Shown one piece after another: positions 1 to 9,448 of a DNA stretch of 64,000 nucleotides. Origin of the DNA: Emcibacter sp. (GTDB taxonomy: Bacteria > Pseudomonadota > Alphaproteobacteria > Sphingomonadales > Emcibacteraceae); assembly GCA_021774785.1 (NCBI GenBank), contig JAJFIQ010000016.1, positions 88,451 through 152,450 of the forward strand, written 5' to 3'. The notes beneath the pieces were generated by a model that worked only from the letters and a program-made list of their open reading frames with translations, was not told the DNA's origin and searched no databases. How positions within the stretch are numbered: position 1 is the first letter of the stretch; each line of letters opens with the position of its first letter. Position numbers and translations under genes: made by a program.

Positions 1-1
1 T

Positions 2-574
2 TCAGTCGTGATTACATCGGCTTTCATTGGCTACGCTATGGCGAAAATTGACTTTCGCGGACGTGCGCAGGTAAATGATTTTATTCTGTTTCAAATGGTT
101 GTGCCAGCCATGGTGTTAATGATCCCCCTTTTTGTTCTGATAAAACAGCTTGGATTAATTAATACATATTCCGCGATGATATTGCCAGTAATGATGTCGG
201 GCTGGGGCATTTTTATGATGGCTCAGGCATTTAAGGGTACGCCAAATGATTATATTGATGCGGCAAAACTGGATCGGGCGAGCTTGAGACAGATTGTATT
301 CAACCTTATGGTACCCCTTAACAAGGCTATTGTAGCCATTGTCGCATTATTTACTTTCACCGGTACGTGGGACAATTTCATGTGGCCACTTATCGTCATG
401 TCGGACGTTGAAAAAATGCCTTTGTCGGTATTGCTTGCAACTTTCAGCAAACAATATGGCACTGATGTTGGCCCCGTGATGGCGGGGTCGGTATTACAGG
501 CTCTGCCGCTGGTACTGTTGTTCATTATTTTCCGCAAATATTTTTTACAGGGAATGTCACTGTCTTTGAAGTGA
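2..574 (+). CDS. Carbohydrate ABC transporter permease, MalG type (5' end outside window)
   Basis: Inner-membrane permease of a sugar ABC importer. The reading frame is open from the first bases, so the start lies upstream of the window and only about 190 residues are visible. These contain several hydrophobic membrane segments and a recognisable EAA-type cytoplasmic loop (DAAKLDRAS, about 80 residues into the visible part), which contacts the ATPase subunit. The C-terminus (FLQGMSLSLK) resembles the usual end of MalG-type subunits, often written as F..GL..GAVKG. It ends 10 bases before the GH13 gene, so it is probably part of the same glycoside operon. The substrate cannot be read from the sequence; an alpha-glucoside or mannoside is inferred from the neighbours. 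Confidence 0.85.
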   Translation, partial: SVVITSAFIGYAMAKIDFRGRAQVNDFILFQMVVPAMVLMIPLFVLIKQLGLINTYSAMILPVMMSGWGIFMMAQAFKGTPNDYIDAAKLDRASLRQIVFNLMVPLNKAIVAIVALFTFTGTWDNFMWPLIVMSDVEKMPLSVLLATFSKQYGTDVGPVMAGSVLQALPLVLLFIIFRKYFLQGMSLSLK

Positions 575-584
575 CCTGAATTAT

Positions 585-2201
585 ATGTTGTCAAATACAA
601 AACATAAATGGTGGCAAAGCACCGTCTTTTACGAGATTTATATCGCCAGTTTCCAGGATGGTAACGGTGATGGGGTTGGTGACTTTAAAGGGCTGACAAG
701 CCGTCTGGACTATTTGCAGGATCTGGGTGTGAATGGCCTGTGGATAACACCATTCTACCCGTCGCCCAAGGTGGACAATGGCTATGATGTTTCGGACTAT
801 TTTAATGTAGATCCGGATTTTGGAAGCCTTGCGGATTTTGATCATTTCATAGAGCAGGCCCATGAGCGCGGAATAAAGGTTATCATCGATATTGTGCTGA
901 ACCATGTCTCCACGGAACATGCGTGGTTCAGGGAAGCGCTGGTCAACCCCGAGAGCAAATATCGGGATTATTTCTTTTTTCAGGACAAGTCAAATGGCTG
1001 GGAATCCTTTTTCGGTGGCTCGGCATGGCAAAAGGAGCCGGTGGGAATCCAGGTTTACTACCATAAATTTTCCCCGGAGCAGGCGGACCTTAACTGGCAA
1101 AACAGGGCGGTGAGGGATGATATGCTGACTGTGTTGAAATTCTGGCTGGACAGGGGTGTTGATGGTTTTCGATTTGATGTGATTAATTTTCTGTCTTGTA
1201 ATGGTATTGGCGAGGAGAATTTGAGCGATGCTGACGGCAGGCAAATCCACAGCCATGATATAGACCAGCCGGGAATTTATGACTGTCTTTCGGACATATG
1301 CGCTTATGTCAGGGATTATAGTGAGCGCGCGGGCAAGGATTGTTTTCTGGTGGGTGAGGTGGGTCATGAAGAACTGGCGAAGCTGGCCCCCTATCAAAGT
1401 GATGATCTGCTGGATGTTGTATTTAACTTCAACCTAGGTTCCATAACTCACTTTGACATTGGTAATGTCCATGCGCAACTGGTCGCCATGGAGGATCAGC
1501 TTAGTGGGTTACCAACGATATTCTTTAACAGTCACGATATGGCCAGATCCATCAGCCGACTTTGCCATGATAATGTTGAGCATGCCGCAGCACTGGCCGC
1601 TCTGACACTAACAGCGAAGGGCGTTAGTTTTTTATATTTTGGTGAAGAAATTGGTATGCCAAATTTCATTCCGGTAAGCGTTAGTGAGATACAGGATATT
1701 CAGGCCAAAAATCACTATCAACTGGCGATAACAGACGGCAAGACAAGGCATCAGGCCTATGACATAGCGTTAGAGGAATGTCGAGACAAGTCCCGCTTAT
1801 ACATGCAGTGGAATAGTGATGAGTTTTCTGGCTTCAGTACAGCCACGCCTTGGATTGGTAAAAAAGCACCGGAAAACCTGCCCAATGTTGACGAACAGAT
1901 CGGTGACTCGGATAGCCTTTTGCAATGGTATAAAAATTTAATTGTTCTGCGCCGAGATAACATGGCGCTTAACTTTGGTAACTACGATGCCTTGTCTCTT
2001 GAACAAGGCCTGTTGTCATTTTCACGTAGCTGGCAAAATCAAATCGTTCACACCCTGATAAATTTCAGTGATGTCCAACAGCCTATTAACCACAATAGTT
2101 CCTATGAAGTTATGGCCAGCAAAGGATTTAACCTTTGCGAACCGAATTATCTACTACCTTACGGGACATTAATTATAAGAGAAGTACGAGATGTTTGTTA
2201 A
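585..2201 (+). CDS. GH13 family alpha-glucosidase-like glycoside hydrolase
   Basis: A 538-residue GH13 enzyme of the oligo-1,6-glucosidase/alpha-glucosidase group, predicted to hydrolyse short alpha-glucosides in the cytoplasm (no signal peptide is visible). The (beta/alpha)8 barrel begins at residue 15 (FYEIYIASF). The loop GNGDGVGDFKG (26-36) resembles the calcium/subfamily loop of these enzymes. Region I is DIVLNH (102-107), the nucleophile is D198 in GFRFD, the acid/base is E258 in VGEVG, and the transition-state Asp is D318 in NSHD. All catalytic residues are present. No strong ribosome site precedes the ATG. It overlaps the GH130 start by 11 bases, so the two are translationally coupled. 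Exact substrate (maltose, isomaltose, sucrose-like or a mannose-containing disaccharide) is not decidable by eye. Confidence 0.9.
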   Translation: MLSNTKHKWWQSTVFYEIYIASFQDGNGDGVGDFKGLTSRLDYLQDLGVNGLWITPFYPSPKVDNGYDVSDYFNVDPDFGSLADFDHFIEQAHERGIKVIIDIVLNHVSTEHAWFREALVNPESKYRDYFFFQDKSNGWESFFGGSAWQKEPVGIQVYYHKFSPEQADLNWQNRAVRDDMLTVLKFWLDRGVDGFRFDVINFLSCNGIGEENLSDADGRQIHSHDIDQPGIYDCLSDICAYVRDYSERAGKDCFLVGEVGHEELAKLAPYQSDDLLDVVFNFNLGSITHFDIGNVHAQLVAMEDQLSGLPTIFFNSHDMARSISRLCHDNVEHAAALAALTLTAKGVSFLYFGEEIGMPNFIPVSVSEIQDIQAKNHYQLAITDGKTRHQAYDIALEECRDKSRLYMQWNSDEFSGFSTATPWIGKKAPENLPNVDEQIGDSDSLLQWYKNLIVLRRDNMALNFGNYDALSLEQGLLSFSRSWQNQIVHTLINFSDVQQPINHNSSYEVMASKGFNLCEPNYLLPYGTLIIREVRDVC

Positions 2202-3252
2202 ACGTTCAGAATTTAATCCAATCATTACGCCAGACATGGTCAAACCCAGTCAGGAGGGCTTCAAAGTTGAAGGCACCTTTAATGCGGGCGCCATAGATTA
2301 CAATGGTGAAACTGTGATGTTGCTCCGGGTTGCTGAAAGCATGCCGAGTAGTGTGGAAAATGAAATTAAGGTGCCATTGCTTATTGAGCGGAATGGTTCG
2401 TGGGAGATAACCATTAAAAGCTTCCGGCGGGATGACCCCGATTATGATTTTTCTGATCCCCGCAGCATCATATCGCAAAAGGACCCCAACCAGGTTTATC
2501 TTACTTCTCTTTCGCATATTCGCATCGCGCGAAGTGCCAATGGTGTGGATTTTGTCGTTAATGATGACGCATTTATTTTCCCAGATAACAGATATGAAAT
2601 TTACGGCTGTGAGGACCCTAGAGTGACCCTGATTGATGGCACCTATCATATTAATTATTCGTCCATTTCGGATCTAGGTATCAGTACATCACTGGCTCAG
2701 ACAACCGATTTTCAAAAGGTTGAAAAACGGGGTATTATTTTTGCGCCGGATAACAGGGATGTTTGTTTCTTTCCTGAGAAAGTAAATGGTTACTATTGGG
2801 CCCTTCATCGTCCGGCCCCCATGCATCTTGGCAGACCAGAAATATGGCTGGCAAAATCTCCCGACCTGATTCATTGGGGCGACCACAACATACTGCTAGA
2901 ATGTTCTGATAATGACTGGGATCAAATGAAAATTGGGGGTGGGGCCCCTCTGCTCAAAACGGATAAAGGCTGGCTACAGATTTACCATGGAGTAGATAGT
3001 ACGCAACGTTATTGTCTGGGCGCTTTACTCATCGATAAGGATGACCCCACCAAAGTCATTGCCCGTATGCGCGATCCTATCGCAGAGCCTCGGGAGGCAT
3101 ATGAAACAGATGGTTTCTTTGGCAATGTGGTCTTTTGCTGTGGGGCAATAATAAGAGACGATATGCTTAATATCTATTATGGCGCGGCAGATGAAGTCAT
3201 GGCGTTGGCAACGGTTAGTCTGGATGAGCTTTGGAACCATCTTTCCGTTTGA
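2191..3252 (+). CDS. GH130 family beta-mannoside phosphorylase/hydrolase-like protein
   Basis: A 353-residue five-bladed beta-propeller protein of family GH130. Members phosphorolyse beta-1,4-mannosyl-glucose or beta-mannooligosaccharides to mannose 1-phosphate, or hydrolyse beta-1,2-mannosides. Recognisable marks are EGTFNAGA (27-34), the family signature GCEDPRV (139-145), the central H-R-P segment (WALHRP) and the C-terminal YYGAADEVMALA. There is no signal peptide, so it acts in the cytoplasm on imported sugar. A phosphomannomutase and an AGE-family epimerase a few genes downstream fit a product that is mannose or mannose 1-phosphate. Whether this member is a phosphorylase or a hydrolase cannot be told without aligning its phosphate-binding Arg/Lys/His residues. 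Confidence 0.87.
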   Translation: MFVKRSEFNPIITPDMVKPSQEGFKVEGTFNAGAIDYNGETVMLLRVAESMPSSVENEIKVPLLIERNGSWEITIKSFRRDDPDYDFSDPRSIISQKDPNQVYLTSLSHIRIARSANGVDFVVNDDAFIFPDNRYEIYGCEDPRVTLIDGTYHINYSSISDLGISTSLAQTTDFQKVEKRGIIFAPDNRDVCFFPEKVNGYYWALHRPAPMHLGRPEIWLAKSPDLIHWGDHNILLECSDNDWDQMKIGGGAPLLKTDKGWLQIYHGVDSTQRYCLGALLIDKDDPTKVIARMRDPIAEPREAYETDGFFGNVVFCCGAIIRDDMLNIYYGAADEVMALATVSLDELWNHLSV

Positions 3253-3298
3253 ATAAGCAACCATAAATTACATCTATAGAGAATTAAAAGACAATATT

Positions 3299-4237
3299 AT
3301 GAGTAGAGAAAATATAAAACGTGTCCATGAACTGTTTTCCGAATTTCAGCTGGGGCAGGATGATCAAAATAAAAATACAGCTAAATTACGTTTCACAGGC
3401 GTGGAAGGACAGGATGTTTATAATATTACGGCCCCCTTTACCTCAGCGAATAAAATCATAATAGCCGGACGCGTAGAACCGAGAGATAAGGAGAATTCCA
3501 TTGTTATCTTTTTTGAGGAAATTGAAGGTGTCTGGACCCCCATTCCCTGTGCGCCCACTTTTGAATTGCAAGACCCTTTTGTTACATTCATCCAGAACGA
3601 ATTAATTTTTGGCGGCGTAAAAATCAAGGAAGTTGGAAGAAAACTGGTGTGGAAAACAGTTTTCTTCCGTGGGTCGGATATTTTTAATCTGGTTGAGTTC
3701 TTTCAAGGCCCCTCTGGCATGAAGGATATTCGATTATGCGATCTTGATAATGGCAAGATTGCTGTCTTTACCAGACCTCAGGGTGAAATTGGTGGGCGTG
3801 GTACCGTTGGCTATGTTGAAGTTTACCAACTGGAGAATCTGACTGCAGAAGTTATTGAGAGTGCTGCCCTGATTGATAATATGTTTCACCCCTTGGATTG
3901 GGGAGGCGTTAATGAGGCTCATATACTGCCCAACGGGGATATTGGTGTGCTGGCGCATGGGGCCTATTATAAAAACGATCAAATTGGTCAAGAGAGGCAT
4001 TATTATGCCACATCCTTTATTTATAATCCGGCCCTCAGGCAATTCAGGGATTATAAAATTATCGCCAGTCGGAATCAGTTTGAAAAGGGACCTGCAAAGA
4101 GAGAAAATTTGGAAGATGTGATATTTTCTTCAGGGTTAAGTCAGTGTGATGGAAAAACCATATTATATGCAGGTGTATCCGATACCGAGGCGCATTGGAT
4201 TGAAATTAAAGACCCTTTCTACACGGAAAGAAAATAA
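3299..4237 (+). CDS. DUF1861 family protein, putative propeller-fold glycoside enzyme
   Basis: A 312-residue cytoplasmic protein that I place in the DUF1861 (MTP-1-like) family from its overall pattern: GVEGQDVYNITAPF near the N-terminus, then ARSV-like beta strands with QDPFVT, GMKDIRL, the FTRPQGEIGGRG segment and NEAHILPNGDIGVLAHGA. The strand-rich layout with repeated Asp/Arg motifs recalls five-bladed propellers of GH43/GH130 type. Family members lie next to GH130 and mannoside genes, as here. I do not know an established reaction for it, so a role in mannoside breakdown is inferred from position only. It follows the GH130 gene after 46 bases and precedes the TonB receptor gene, which has its own promoter. 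Confidence 0.7.
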   Translation: MSRENIKRVHELFSEFQLGQDDQNKNTAKLRFTGVEGQDVYNITAPFTSANKIIIAGRVEPRDKENSIVIFFEEIEGVWTPIPCAPTFELQDPFVTFIQNELIFGGVKIKEVGRKLVWKTVFFRGSDIFNLVEFFQGPSGMKDIRLCDLDNGKIAVFTRPQGEIGGRGTVGYVEVYQLENLTAEVIESAALIDNMFHPLDWGGVNEAHILPNGDIGVLAHGAYYKNDQIGQERHYYATSFIYNPALRQFRDYKIIASRNQFEKGPAKRENLEDVIFSSGLSQCDGKTILYAGVSDTEAHWIEIKDPFYTERK

Positions 4238-4284
4238 AAACCTCATTTGATATTTAGATAAATTCAGATATTTTTAAAATTTTT

Positions 4285-4333
4285 GTTTAACGTTAAACTT
4301 TTCACTTGATTCCATTTTTGTTTAACGTTAAAC
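4285..4333. promoter_or_regulatory. Two perfect LacI-type palindromic operators
   Basis: The 14-base palindrome GTTTAACGTTAAAC occurs twice, at 4285-4298 and 4320-4333, 35 bases apart centre to centre. A weaker copy (ATTAACGTTTAAT) lies at 4351-4363. A central CpG flanked by an A/T-rich dyad is typical of LacI-family operators. The second copy covers the predicted -10 box of the TonB receptor promoter, so binding should repress transcription. The palindrome differs from the CAACCGGTTG operators of the sucrose locus, so the regulator is probably another LacI protein encoded outside the window. Confidence 0.7.
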
Positions 4334-4334
4334 T
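4306..4334 (+). promoter_or_regulatory. Predicted sigma-70 promoter of the TonB receptor gene
   Basis: TTGATT (4306-4311), a 17-base spacer and TAAACT (4329-4334), about 50 bases before the start codon. The -10 box lies inside the second palindromic operator, which supports repressor control. Confidence 0.5.
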
Positions 4335-4384
4335 GTAAGTAAGATAAAAAATTAACGTTTAATATTTTAATAGGGAGATTTCTA

Positions 4385-7123
4385 ATGAATGACAATAAGC
4401 CGAAATTTAAACATATCTTATTGGGGACGGCAGCTTTTATCGCGCTTGCGGTTCCGCAGGTATATGCGGCAGATGAAGATGTCGCAGATGATGAAAATTT
4501 TGAACTGGAAGAAATTGTTGTAACAGGCATACGCGGCAGTCAGATGCGCGCTTTGCAGACCAAGCGTAATTCAGATGGAATTATGGATGGAATTGCTGCT
4601 GAGGATATGGGTAAATTTCCGGATCAGAATATTTCAGAAGCCTTGCAACGTATTCCTGGTGTTACTATTTCTCGGGCTGGCGGTGAAGGTCAGTTTGTTA
4701 CCGTACGTGGCATGGGCCCCGCTTTTAATACTGTCCTGCTTAATGGCCGTGTTCTTGCCACAGAAAACGATGGTCGTGAATTCAGCTTTGATATTCTTGC
4801 CGCAGAATTGATTAGTGCCGCAGAAGTTCATAAAACACCAACAGCCAGCCTGATTGAAGGTGGTATCGGTGCGACAATTAATATGAAAACAGCGCGCCCG
4901 CTTGATAAAGAAGGCTTTCATGGTGCTATATCTGCTAAAGGCCTTTATGATACATCACGGGAAGAGGTTTCTCCGTTTGTTTCCGGATATGTAAGCCAAA
5001 CCTCCAATGATGGTGAGTTTGGTGTCCTTGGCTCATTCTCCTATATCAACCGTAAATTCCGTAATGAAAGAATCTTCACAGATGGATTTGAGGCGAACCG
5101 GCCTCTCGATTTTGATAATGACGGTACCCCTGAATTTACAGGTGTCTCTCTACCTACTTTTGTCAGTAATGATATCAGTGAAAGTGAGCGTGAGCGCATT
5201 AGTGGAACGATTGCATTACAGTGGCAGGCAAGTGATGATCTGCTCCTGACCCTTGACGGGCTTTATTCCAAACTTGACGTTAATGATGATACCCGCTTCT
5301 TTTTCCATTATGGTGGCCCAGACCAGATTGTCGAAGCGACTTTGGATGAAAATAATACGGTGATTTCATCACGGCAAGATGGAACGAACGGCCAGGCTAT
5401 CGGCTCTTTCATTCGCCCGCGTTTGGGGGAAACCTATCAGACGGGCTTTAATGCGGAATGGCAGGGCAGTGATAATCTTTCCGCTGTTTTTGACACAGCT
5501 TATTCTAAATCAACGGACAGCACTTCAGGAAATCAGGCCTGGTTTGATGCCAGACTTAACACTGATAAATCCAATATTGTCTTTAATGAGGTCGATGGAT
5601 TGCCCGTATTTTCCGGTTTTGGTGACATAAGTGATACGTCGGCCGCAACCTTTGGCTGGTTCACCTGGGAAGGCCGGAGTATTTCGGATGAAACCTTTCA
5701 GGCGACATTCGATCTGAATTATGATTTTGACGATGCCGGTGCCCTGGTCTCTATTCAGGCAGGAAGCAATTACGCTTATCGTGAAAAAGCCAAGACCGTT
5801 GCCAAGACTCCGGGTGATGTGCAATGTCTTTTCTGCGGTGTGCCGCTTGACCAGAGTGTATTCTCTACCGTTGATGCCAGTGGATTTCTCGGTGGCGACT
5901 CGTTTAATACTGATTTCCCGACATTTTCGATCACAGAACTGGAAGAATATTTTCTCTCTGATGCGGGGATTGATGCGGCGGCGGTAAATAGAGCTGGTCC
6001 GGGAGCAGATGCAGTAGCAATAGCTGTAGCTAAAGCTGAAATACAAGCAACTATTGCGGCTAATGGCGGTGATTTGGGTGTGCAGCCTGTGCCAGGAGAA
6101 GGCGGTACGGTCACTGAAAAGAATTATGGTGCCTATGTTCAGGCTAAATTTGAAGGTACTATTGGTAATGCGCCCTGGTCTGGTAATCTGGGACTTCGTT
6201 ATACACGGACTGATGTCAAATCCTCTGGTGTTGGTCAGGAGATACTGGATATATTTATCCCCACCGGCGGTGGCAGTACTGACCCGGTAGCTGTATTTTC
6301 AGACCCTATTCCAATTTCGGAAAGTGGCTCCTACAATGTGTGGTTACCCAGTGCGAACTTCAAACTAGATATGTATGAAGATATCGTGTTCCGTGCCGCA
6401 ATTGGCAAAACCCTGACCCGCGCAACCTTAAGCGATTTGATGCTGGCAAGAAGCTTCAACGTACGGGAAAGAGAACGGAATGTATCCAGTGGTAATCCCG
6501 GACTGAAGCCGATGGTGGCCTGGAATTATGATGCTAACTTAACCTGGTATATAGATGATGCCAGCTACATGAGTGTTGCCTGGTTCCATAAAGATCTCTC
6601 TGATAAGTCGAGAAGAGAAACCAATATTGTTCAGATTCTTGGATTTGATTTCTTATCAAACCGTCCAGAGAACCTTGGAAACGGTAGCATTGATGGCGTT
6701 GAACTGTCTGCACAATATACCTTCAGTTCCCTGCCAGCACCATTTGATGGTTTGGGCTTGCAGGGCAACTATACAAATGTGACACAGAAAACCGATGGTG
6801 AAGAGGATAACGAAACCTCTGAAACCTATAACGTGGTTGGTTTCTACGAAAAAGGCCCAATTCAGGCCCGTATTGCCTATAATTATCGTGCAGGGTATCT
6901 TGACTCTCCAGCCGCGAACCGTGGCCAGCCTAAACATATCCGGGCTTATGGTCAGTGGGATGCTAGCTTTAGCTATGATGTCACTGAGGATATTACCGTC
7001 TTTTTAGAGGCGATTAATATAACCAATTCGCAGACACTTTCTTTTTCAATCTTTGAAAACCGCGTCATTGAGATTGCCGATACCGGCAGTCGCTACACAA
7101 TTGGTGCCCGTTGGAACTTCTAA
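4385..7123 (+). CDS. TonB-dependent receptor (Xanthomonas/Caulobacter type), mannoside or glucoside uptake
   Basis: A 912-residue outer-membrane receptor for energised uptake, probably of an oligosaccharide. It has a signal peptide (about residues 1-29, cleaved near VYAADE), a TonB box region EEIVVTG, a plug domain with the hallmarks DMGKFPDQNISEALQRIPGV and VRGMGP, and a long beta-barrel ending in the aromatic C-terminus ARWNF. The extended plug of this type belongs to the group common in oligotrophic alphaproteobacteria and Xanthomonas. GGGAG at 4372-4376 (TAGGGAGATTTCTA) is the ribosome site, 8 bases before ATG 4385. Palindromic operators and a promoter lie directly upstream and a strong terminator directly downstream, so it is a self-contained repressible unit within the glycoside locus. 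The substrate is inferred from the neighbours. Confidence 0.92.
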   Translation: MNDNKPKFKHILLGTAAFIALAVPQVYAADEDVADDENFELEEIVVTGIRGSQMRALQTKRNSDGIMDGIAAEDMGKFPDQNISEALQRIPGVTISRAGGEGQFVTVRGMGPAFNTVLLNGRVLATENDGREFSFDILAAELISAAEVHKTPTASLIEGGIGATINMKTARPLDKEGFHGAISAKGLYDTSREEVSPFVSGYVSQTSNDGEFGVLGSFSYINRKFRNERIFTDGFEANRPLDFDNDGTPEFTGVSLPTFVSNDISESERERISGTIALQWQASDDLLLTLDGLYSKLDVNDDTRFFFHYGGPDQIVEATLDENNTVISSRQDGTNGQAIGSFIRPRLGETYQTGFNAEWQGSDNLSAVFDTAYSKSTDSTSGNQAWFDARLNTDKSNIVFNEVDGLPVFSGFGDISDTSAATFGWFTWEGRSISDETFQATFDLNYDFDDAGALVSIQAGSNYAYREKAKTVAKTPGDVQCLFCGVPLDQSVFSTVDASGFLGGDSFNTDFPTFSITELEEYFLSDAGIDAAAVNRAGPGADAVAIAVAKAEIQATIAANGGDLGVQPVPGEGGTVTEKNYGAYVQAKFEGTIGNAPWSGNLGLRYTRTDVKSSGVGQEILDIFIPTGGGSTDPVAVFSDPIPISESGSYNVWLPSANFKLDMYEDIVFRAAIGKTLTRATLSDLMLARSFNVRERERNVSSGNPGLKPMVAWNYDANLTWYIDDASYMSVAWFHKDLSDKSRRETNIVQILGFDFLSNRPENLGNGSIDGVELSAQYTFSSLPAPFDGLGLQGNYTNVTQKTDGEEDNETSETYNVVGFYEKGPIQARIAYNYRAGYLDSPAANRGQPKHIRAYGQWDASFSYDVTEDITVFLEAINITNSQTLSFSIFENRVIEIADTGSRYTIGARWNF

Positions 7124-7146
7124 TCAGTTCTTTCGTTATTTAATGT

Positions 7147-7179
7147 AAAAACGGCAAAGTCTCTCACTTTGCCGTTTTT
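7147..7179 (+). terminator. Rho-independent terminator after the TonB receptor gene
   Basis: A perfect 13-base-pair stem: AAAAACGGCAAAG (7147-7159) pairs with CTTTGCCGTTTTT (7167-7179) around a 7-base loop, with a T run closing the 3' arm. It lies 24 bases past the receptor stop codon. Confidence 0.85.
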
Positions 7180-7220
7180 ACTTAAAACAAAACAAAAATT
7201 ACATGTTGTTTAGGACCAGA

Positions 7221-8165
7221 ATGATGACTAGCCAGTCTTCTGAAAATATATTATTCGGTGGCCTTGAGGCGGGCGGTACCAAGTTCAATTGTGTTATTGG
7301 CTATGGCAATGGTGATATCATTGCGCGACAAATTTTTCCAACCACCAGCCCACAGGAAACCCTTACCCGTACGCGGGGATTTTTTGAAGAAAATGTTTCT
7401 GTTCATGGGTCATTGCAGGCATTGGGGATTGCCCATTTTGGTCCGGTTGAAATCAACAGGAACACCGAAAACTACGGAAAAATAATGGCCTCGGCAAAGC
7501 CAGACTGGTCTTACACAGACATTGTGGGCTATTTTTCTTCTATTTTTGATGTGCCTATCGCCTTTCAAAGCGATGTGAATATTGCTGCGATGGGCGAGCA
7601 TTATTTCGGGGCCGCTAAAGACATTGATAATTTTATTTATATTACCGTTGGCACTGGCATTGGCGGTGGTGTTTATGTCAATGGGGAATTGCTGAATGAT
7701 CTCAGGCACCCGGAAATTGGTCATATGCTGATCCCCCATGAGGATCCTTTTCAGGGATGTTGTCCGTATCACAAAAATTGCCTGGAAGGACTAGCCTCCG
7801 GTCCTGCGATCAGGAAACGGTGGGGAAGTCCAGCCGAAACACTTGACCGGGATCATCCCGCTTGGGAACTGGAAGCGCAATATCTGGCTATTCTATGTGT
7901 CAATCTGACCTATTGTTATGCCCCTGAGAAGATAATTTTGGGTGGTGGCGTAATGCAGCAAGAACAGATATTCACTCTAGTGAGACAACGATTTCTTTCG
8001 TTGATGAATGGATATATGTCAACACTAGATACGGCAATGATTGAGCAATATATTGTGCCACCTCAGCTTGCTGGTGATGCTGCAACTAAAGGTTCTTTGA
8101 TCTTTGCGCAGCAAGCCTATGATTCAAACTCAGTTCACTTGTCTTTCGGCGGGTGTTTGAAATGA
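7221..8165 (+). CDS. ROK family fructokinase (BsFRK/YdhR type)
   Basis: ATP-dependent sugar kinase, most like the ROK fructokinases that make fructose 6-phosphate. An N-terminal GLEAGGTKF phosphate loop, the GTGIGGG motif and the ROK zinc site with CPYHKNCLEGLASGPA are present. The second domain carries the conserved ILGGGVM. ATG 7221 is chosen because AGGA (7212-7215) lies 5 bases upstream; an ATG at 7203 lacks a ribosome site. Its stop codon overlaps the next gene's start (ATGA), coupling it to the AGE-family isomerase. Together they would turn free mannose into fructose and then fructose 6-phosphate. This kinase is distinct from the Mak-type ROK protein at 12.9 kb. Confidence 0.85.
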   Translation: MMTSQSSENILFGGLEAGGTKFNCVIGYGNGDIIARQIFPTTSPQETLTRTRGFFEENVSVHGSLQALGIAHFGPVEINRNTENYGKIMASAKPDWSYTDIVGYFSSIFDVPIAFQSDVNIAAMGEHYFGAAKDIDNFIYITVGTGIGGGVYVNGELLNDLRHPEIGHMLIPHEDPFQGCCPYHKNCLEGLASGPAIRKRWGSPAETLDRDHPAWELEAQYLAILCVNLTYCYAPEKIILGGGVMQQEQIFTLVRQRFLSLMNGYMSTLDTAMIEQYIVPPQLAGDAATKGSLIFAQQAYDSNSVHLSFGGCLK

Positions 8166-9373
8166 TGAAAGCTGTAAACACAACTTTTTCTCAGCCGGAT
8201 TTCCGTTCTAAAGATTTTCTTATTGATCATGTACGTTCAATATTGAGTTATTACTATCCGCAATGTATTGACCAGGCGGGCGGGGGCTATTTTCAGCATT
8301 TTGAGGCCGATGGGAAGGTCAGCAATAGCAATAGACAAAAACATTTGGTTAGCAGCAGCCGGTTAACGATAAATTTTGCCGTGGCAGCAAAGCAATTTGA
8401 TGATGATGGTTTTCTGGAGGCGGCAAAGCATGGTGTCAATTTTTTGCGCGAAGGCCATCGTAATGCTGAGAATGGTGGCTATGCCTGGACCCTGCAAAAT
8501 GGGAAGATCAGTGATGCCGATAACCATTGTTACGGAGTAGCATTTGTTCTGATGGCCTATGCTCGTACTTATGCTGCTGGTGCCAAAGAAATATATGAAT
8601 ACATCGATGAGACGTTTCAGTTCATGGAACGCAATTTCTGGCGGGAACAGGATCAATTATATGTCGAAGTTATAGATGCTGATCTGAAAACGGTATCACC
8701 CTACCGGGGACAAAATTCCAATATGCATTGTTGTGAGGCCTTAATCAGTGCTTATGAGGCAACAGGCGAAAAGCGTTACCTGGAACGTGCTATGATCGTT
8801 GCCAGACGTGTCACTGTTGAGCTGGCCGCGCAGTGTGACGGCAAAATTTGGGAACATTATAACGACCACTGGCAAGTTGACTTTGACTATAATGCCGGTG
8901 ATACGGAAAATAAATTACGCCCTTGGGGTTACCAGCCGGGTCATTTCACTGAATGGGCAAAATTACTATTACTCATTAATAAACACAGTCCCCGGAACTG
9001 GTTGGGGGCAAGGGCAAAAGCACTCTTTGATAAGGCCATGGAAGTGGCCTTCGATAGTGATCGTTGTGGCCTCTTTTACGGATTTTCGCCTTCGGGTGAG
9101 ATATGTAGTGGCGGGAAATACAGTTGGGTACAGGCGGAAACAATCGCCGCTGCTGCCTTGTTGGCGACACAACAGGAAAATCGTATCTATTGGTGTATAT
9201 ATCATCAGTTCTGGCAATATGTCTGGACATATATGATCGACCATAGGCAAAAATGCTGGCATCGAAATCTGACCCCTGATAATAAAATCATTCCGCCATC
9301 TGCGGTTGCCATGGGCAGAACGGATTATCATTCTATTTGCTCATGTATAGAAATAATCAACTTACTGTCATAG
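8162..9373 (+). CDS. AGE family mannose isomerase / sugar 2-epimerase
   Basis: A protein of the N-acylglucosamine 2-epimerase superfamily with an (alpha/alpha)6 barrel, about 403 residues. Visible marks are GGGYFQHFEADG near the N-terminus, the conserved His in NHCYG, the QNSNMHCCEALISAYE helix, RPWGYQPGHFTEWAKLL and the C-terminal YHSICSCIEIINLL. Members interconvert mannose and fructose (mannose isomerase), epimerise cellobiose, or act on N-acylglucosamine. The neighbouring fructokinase and phosphomannomutase favour mannose-to-fructose isomerisation. ATG 8162 overlaps the kinase stop; a GTG at 8153 is an alternative start giving three extra residues. Confidence 0.82.
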   Translation: MMKAVNTTFSQPDFRSKDFLIDHVRSILSYYYPQCIDQAGGGYFQHFEADGKVSNSNRQKHLVSSSRLTINFAVAAKQFDDDGFLEAAKHGVNFLREGHRNAENGGYAWTLQNGKISDADNHCYGVAFVLMAYARTYAAGAKEIYEYIDETFQFMERNFWREQDQLYVEVIDADLKTVSPYRGQNSNMHCCEALISAYEATGEKRYLERAMIVARRVTVELAAQCDGKIWEHYNDHWQVDFDYNAGDTENKLRPWGYQPGHFTEWAKLLLLINKHSPRNWLGARAKALFDKAMEVAFDSDRCGLFYGFSPSGEICSGGKYSWVQAETIAAAALLATQQENRIYWCIYHQFWQYVWTYMIDHRQKCWHRNLTPDNKIIPPSAVAMGRTDYHSICSCIEIINLLS

Positions 9374-9448
9374 AGTAGTGTATCTTAATTTATAGATTAT
9401 ACTCGACAGAAAAACTTCAAGTGAAAATATATTTTAAAGGTAGTCGCT

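Noticed and set aside
4285..4333. Assigning the GTTTAACGTTAAAC sites to the LacI protein at 19.9-21.0 kb
   Set aside because: That protein has much closer CAACCGGTTG sites in its own locus, and the two palindromes differ throughout apart from the central CpG-type core.
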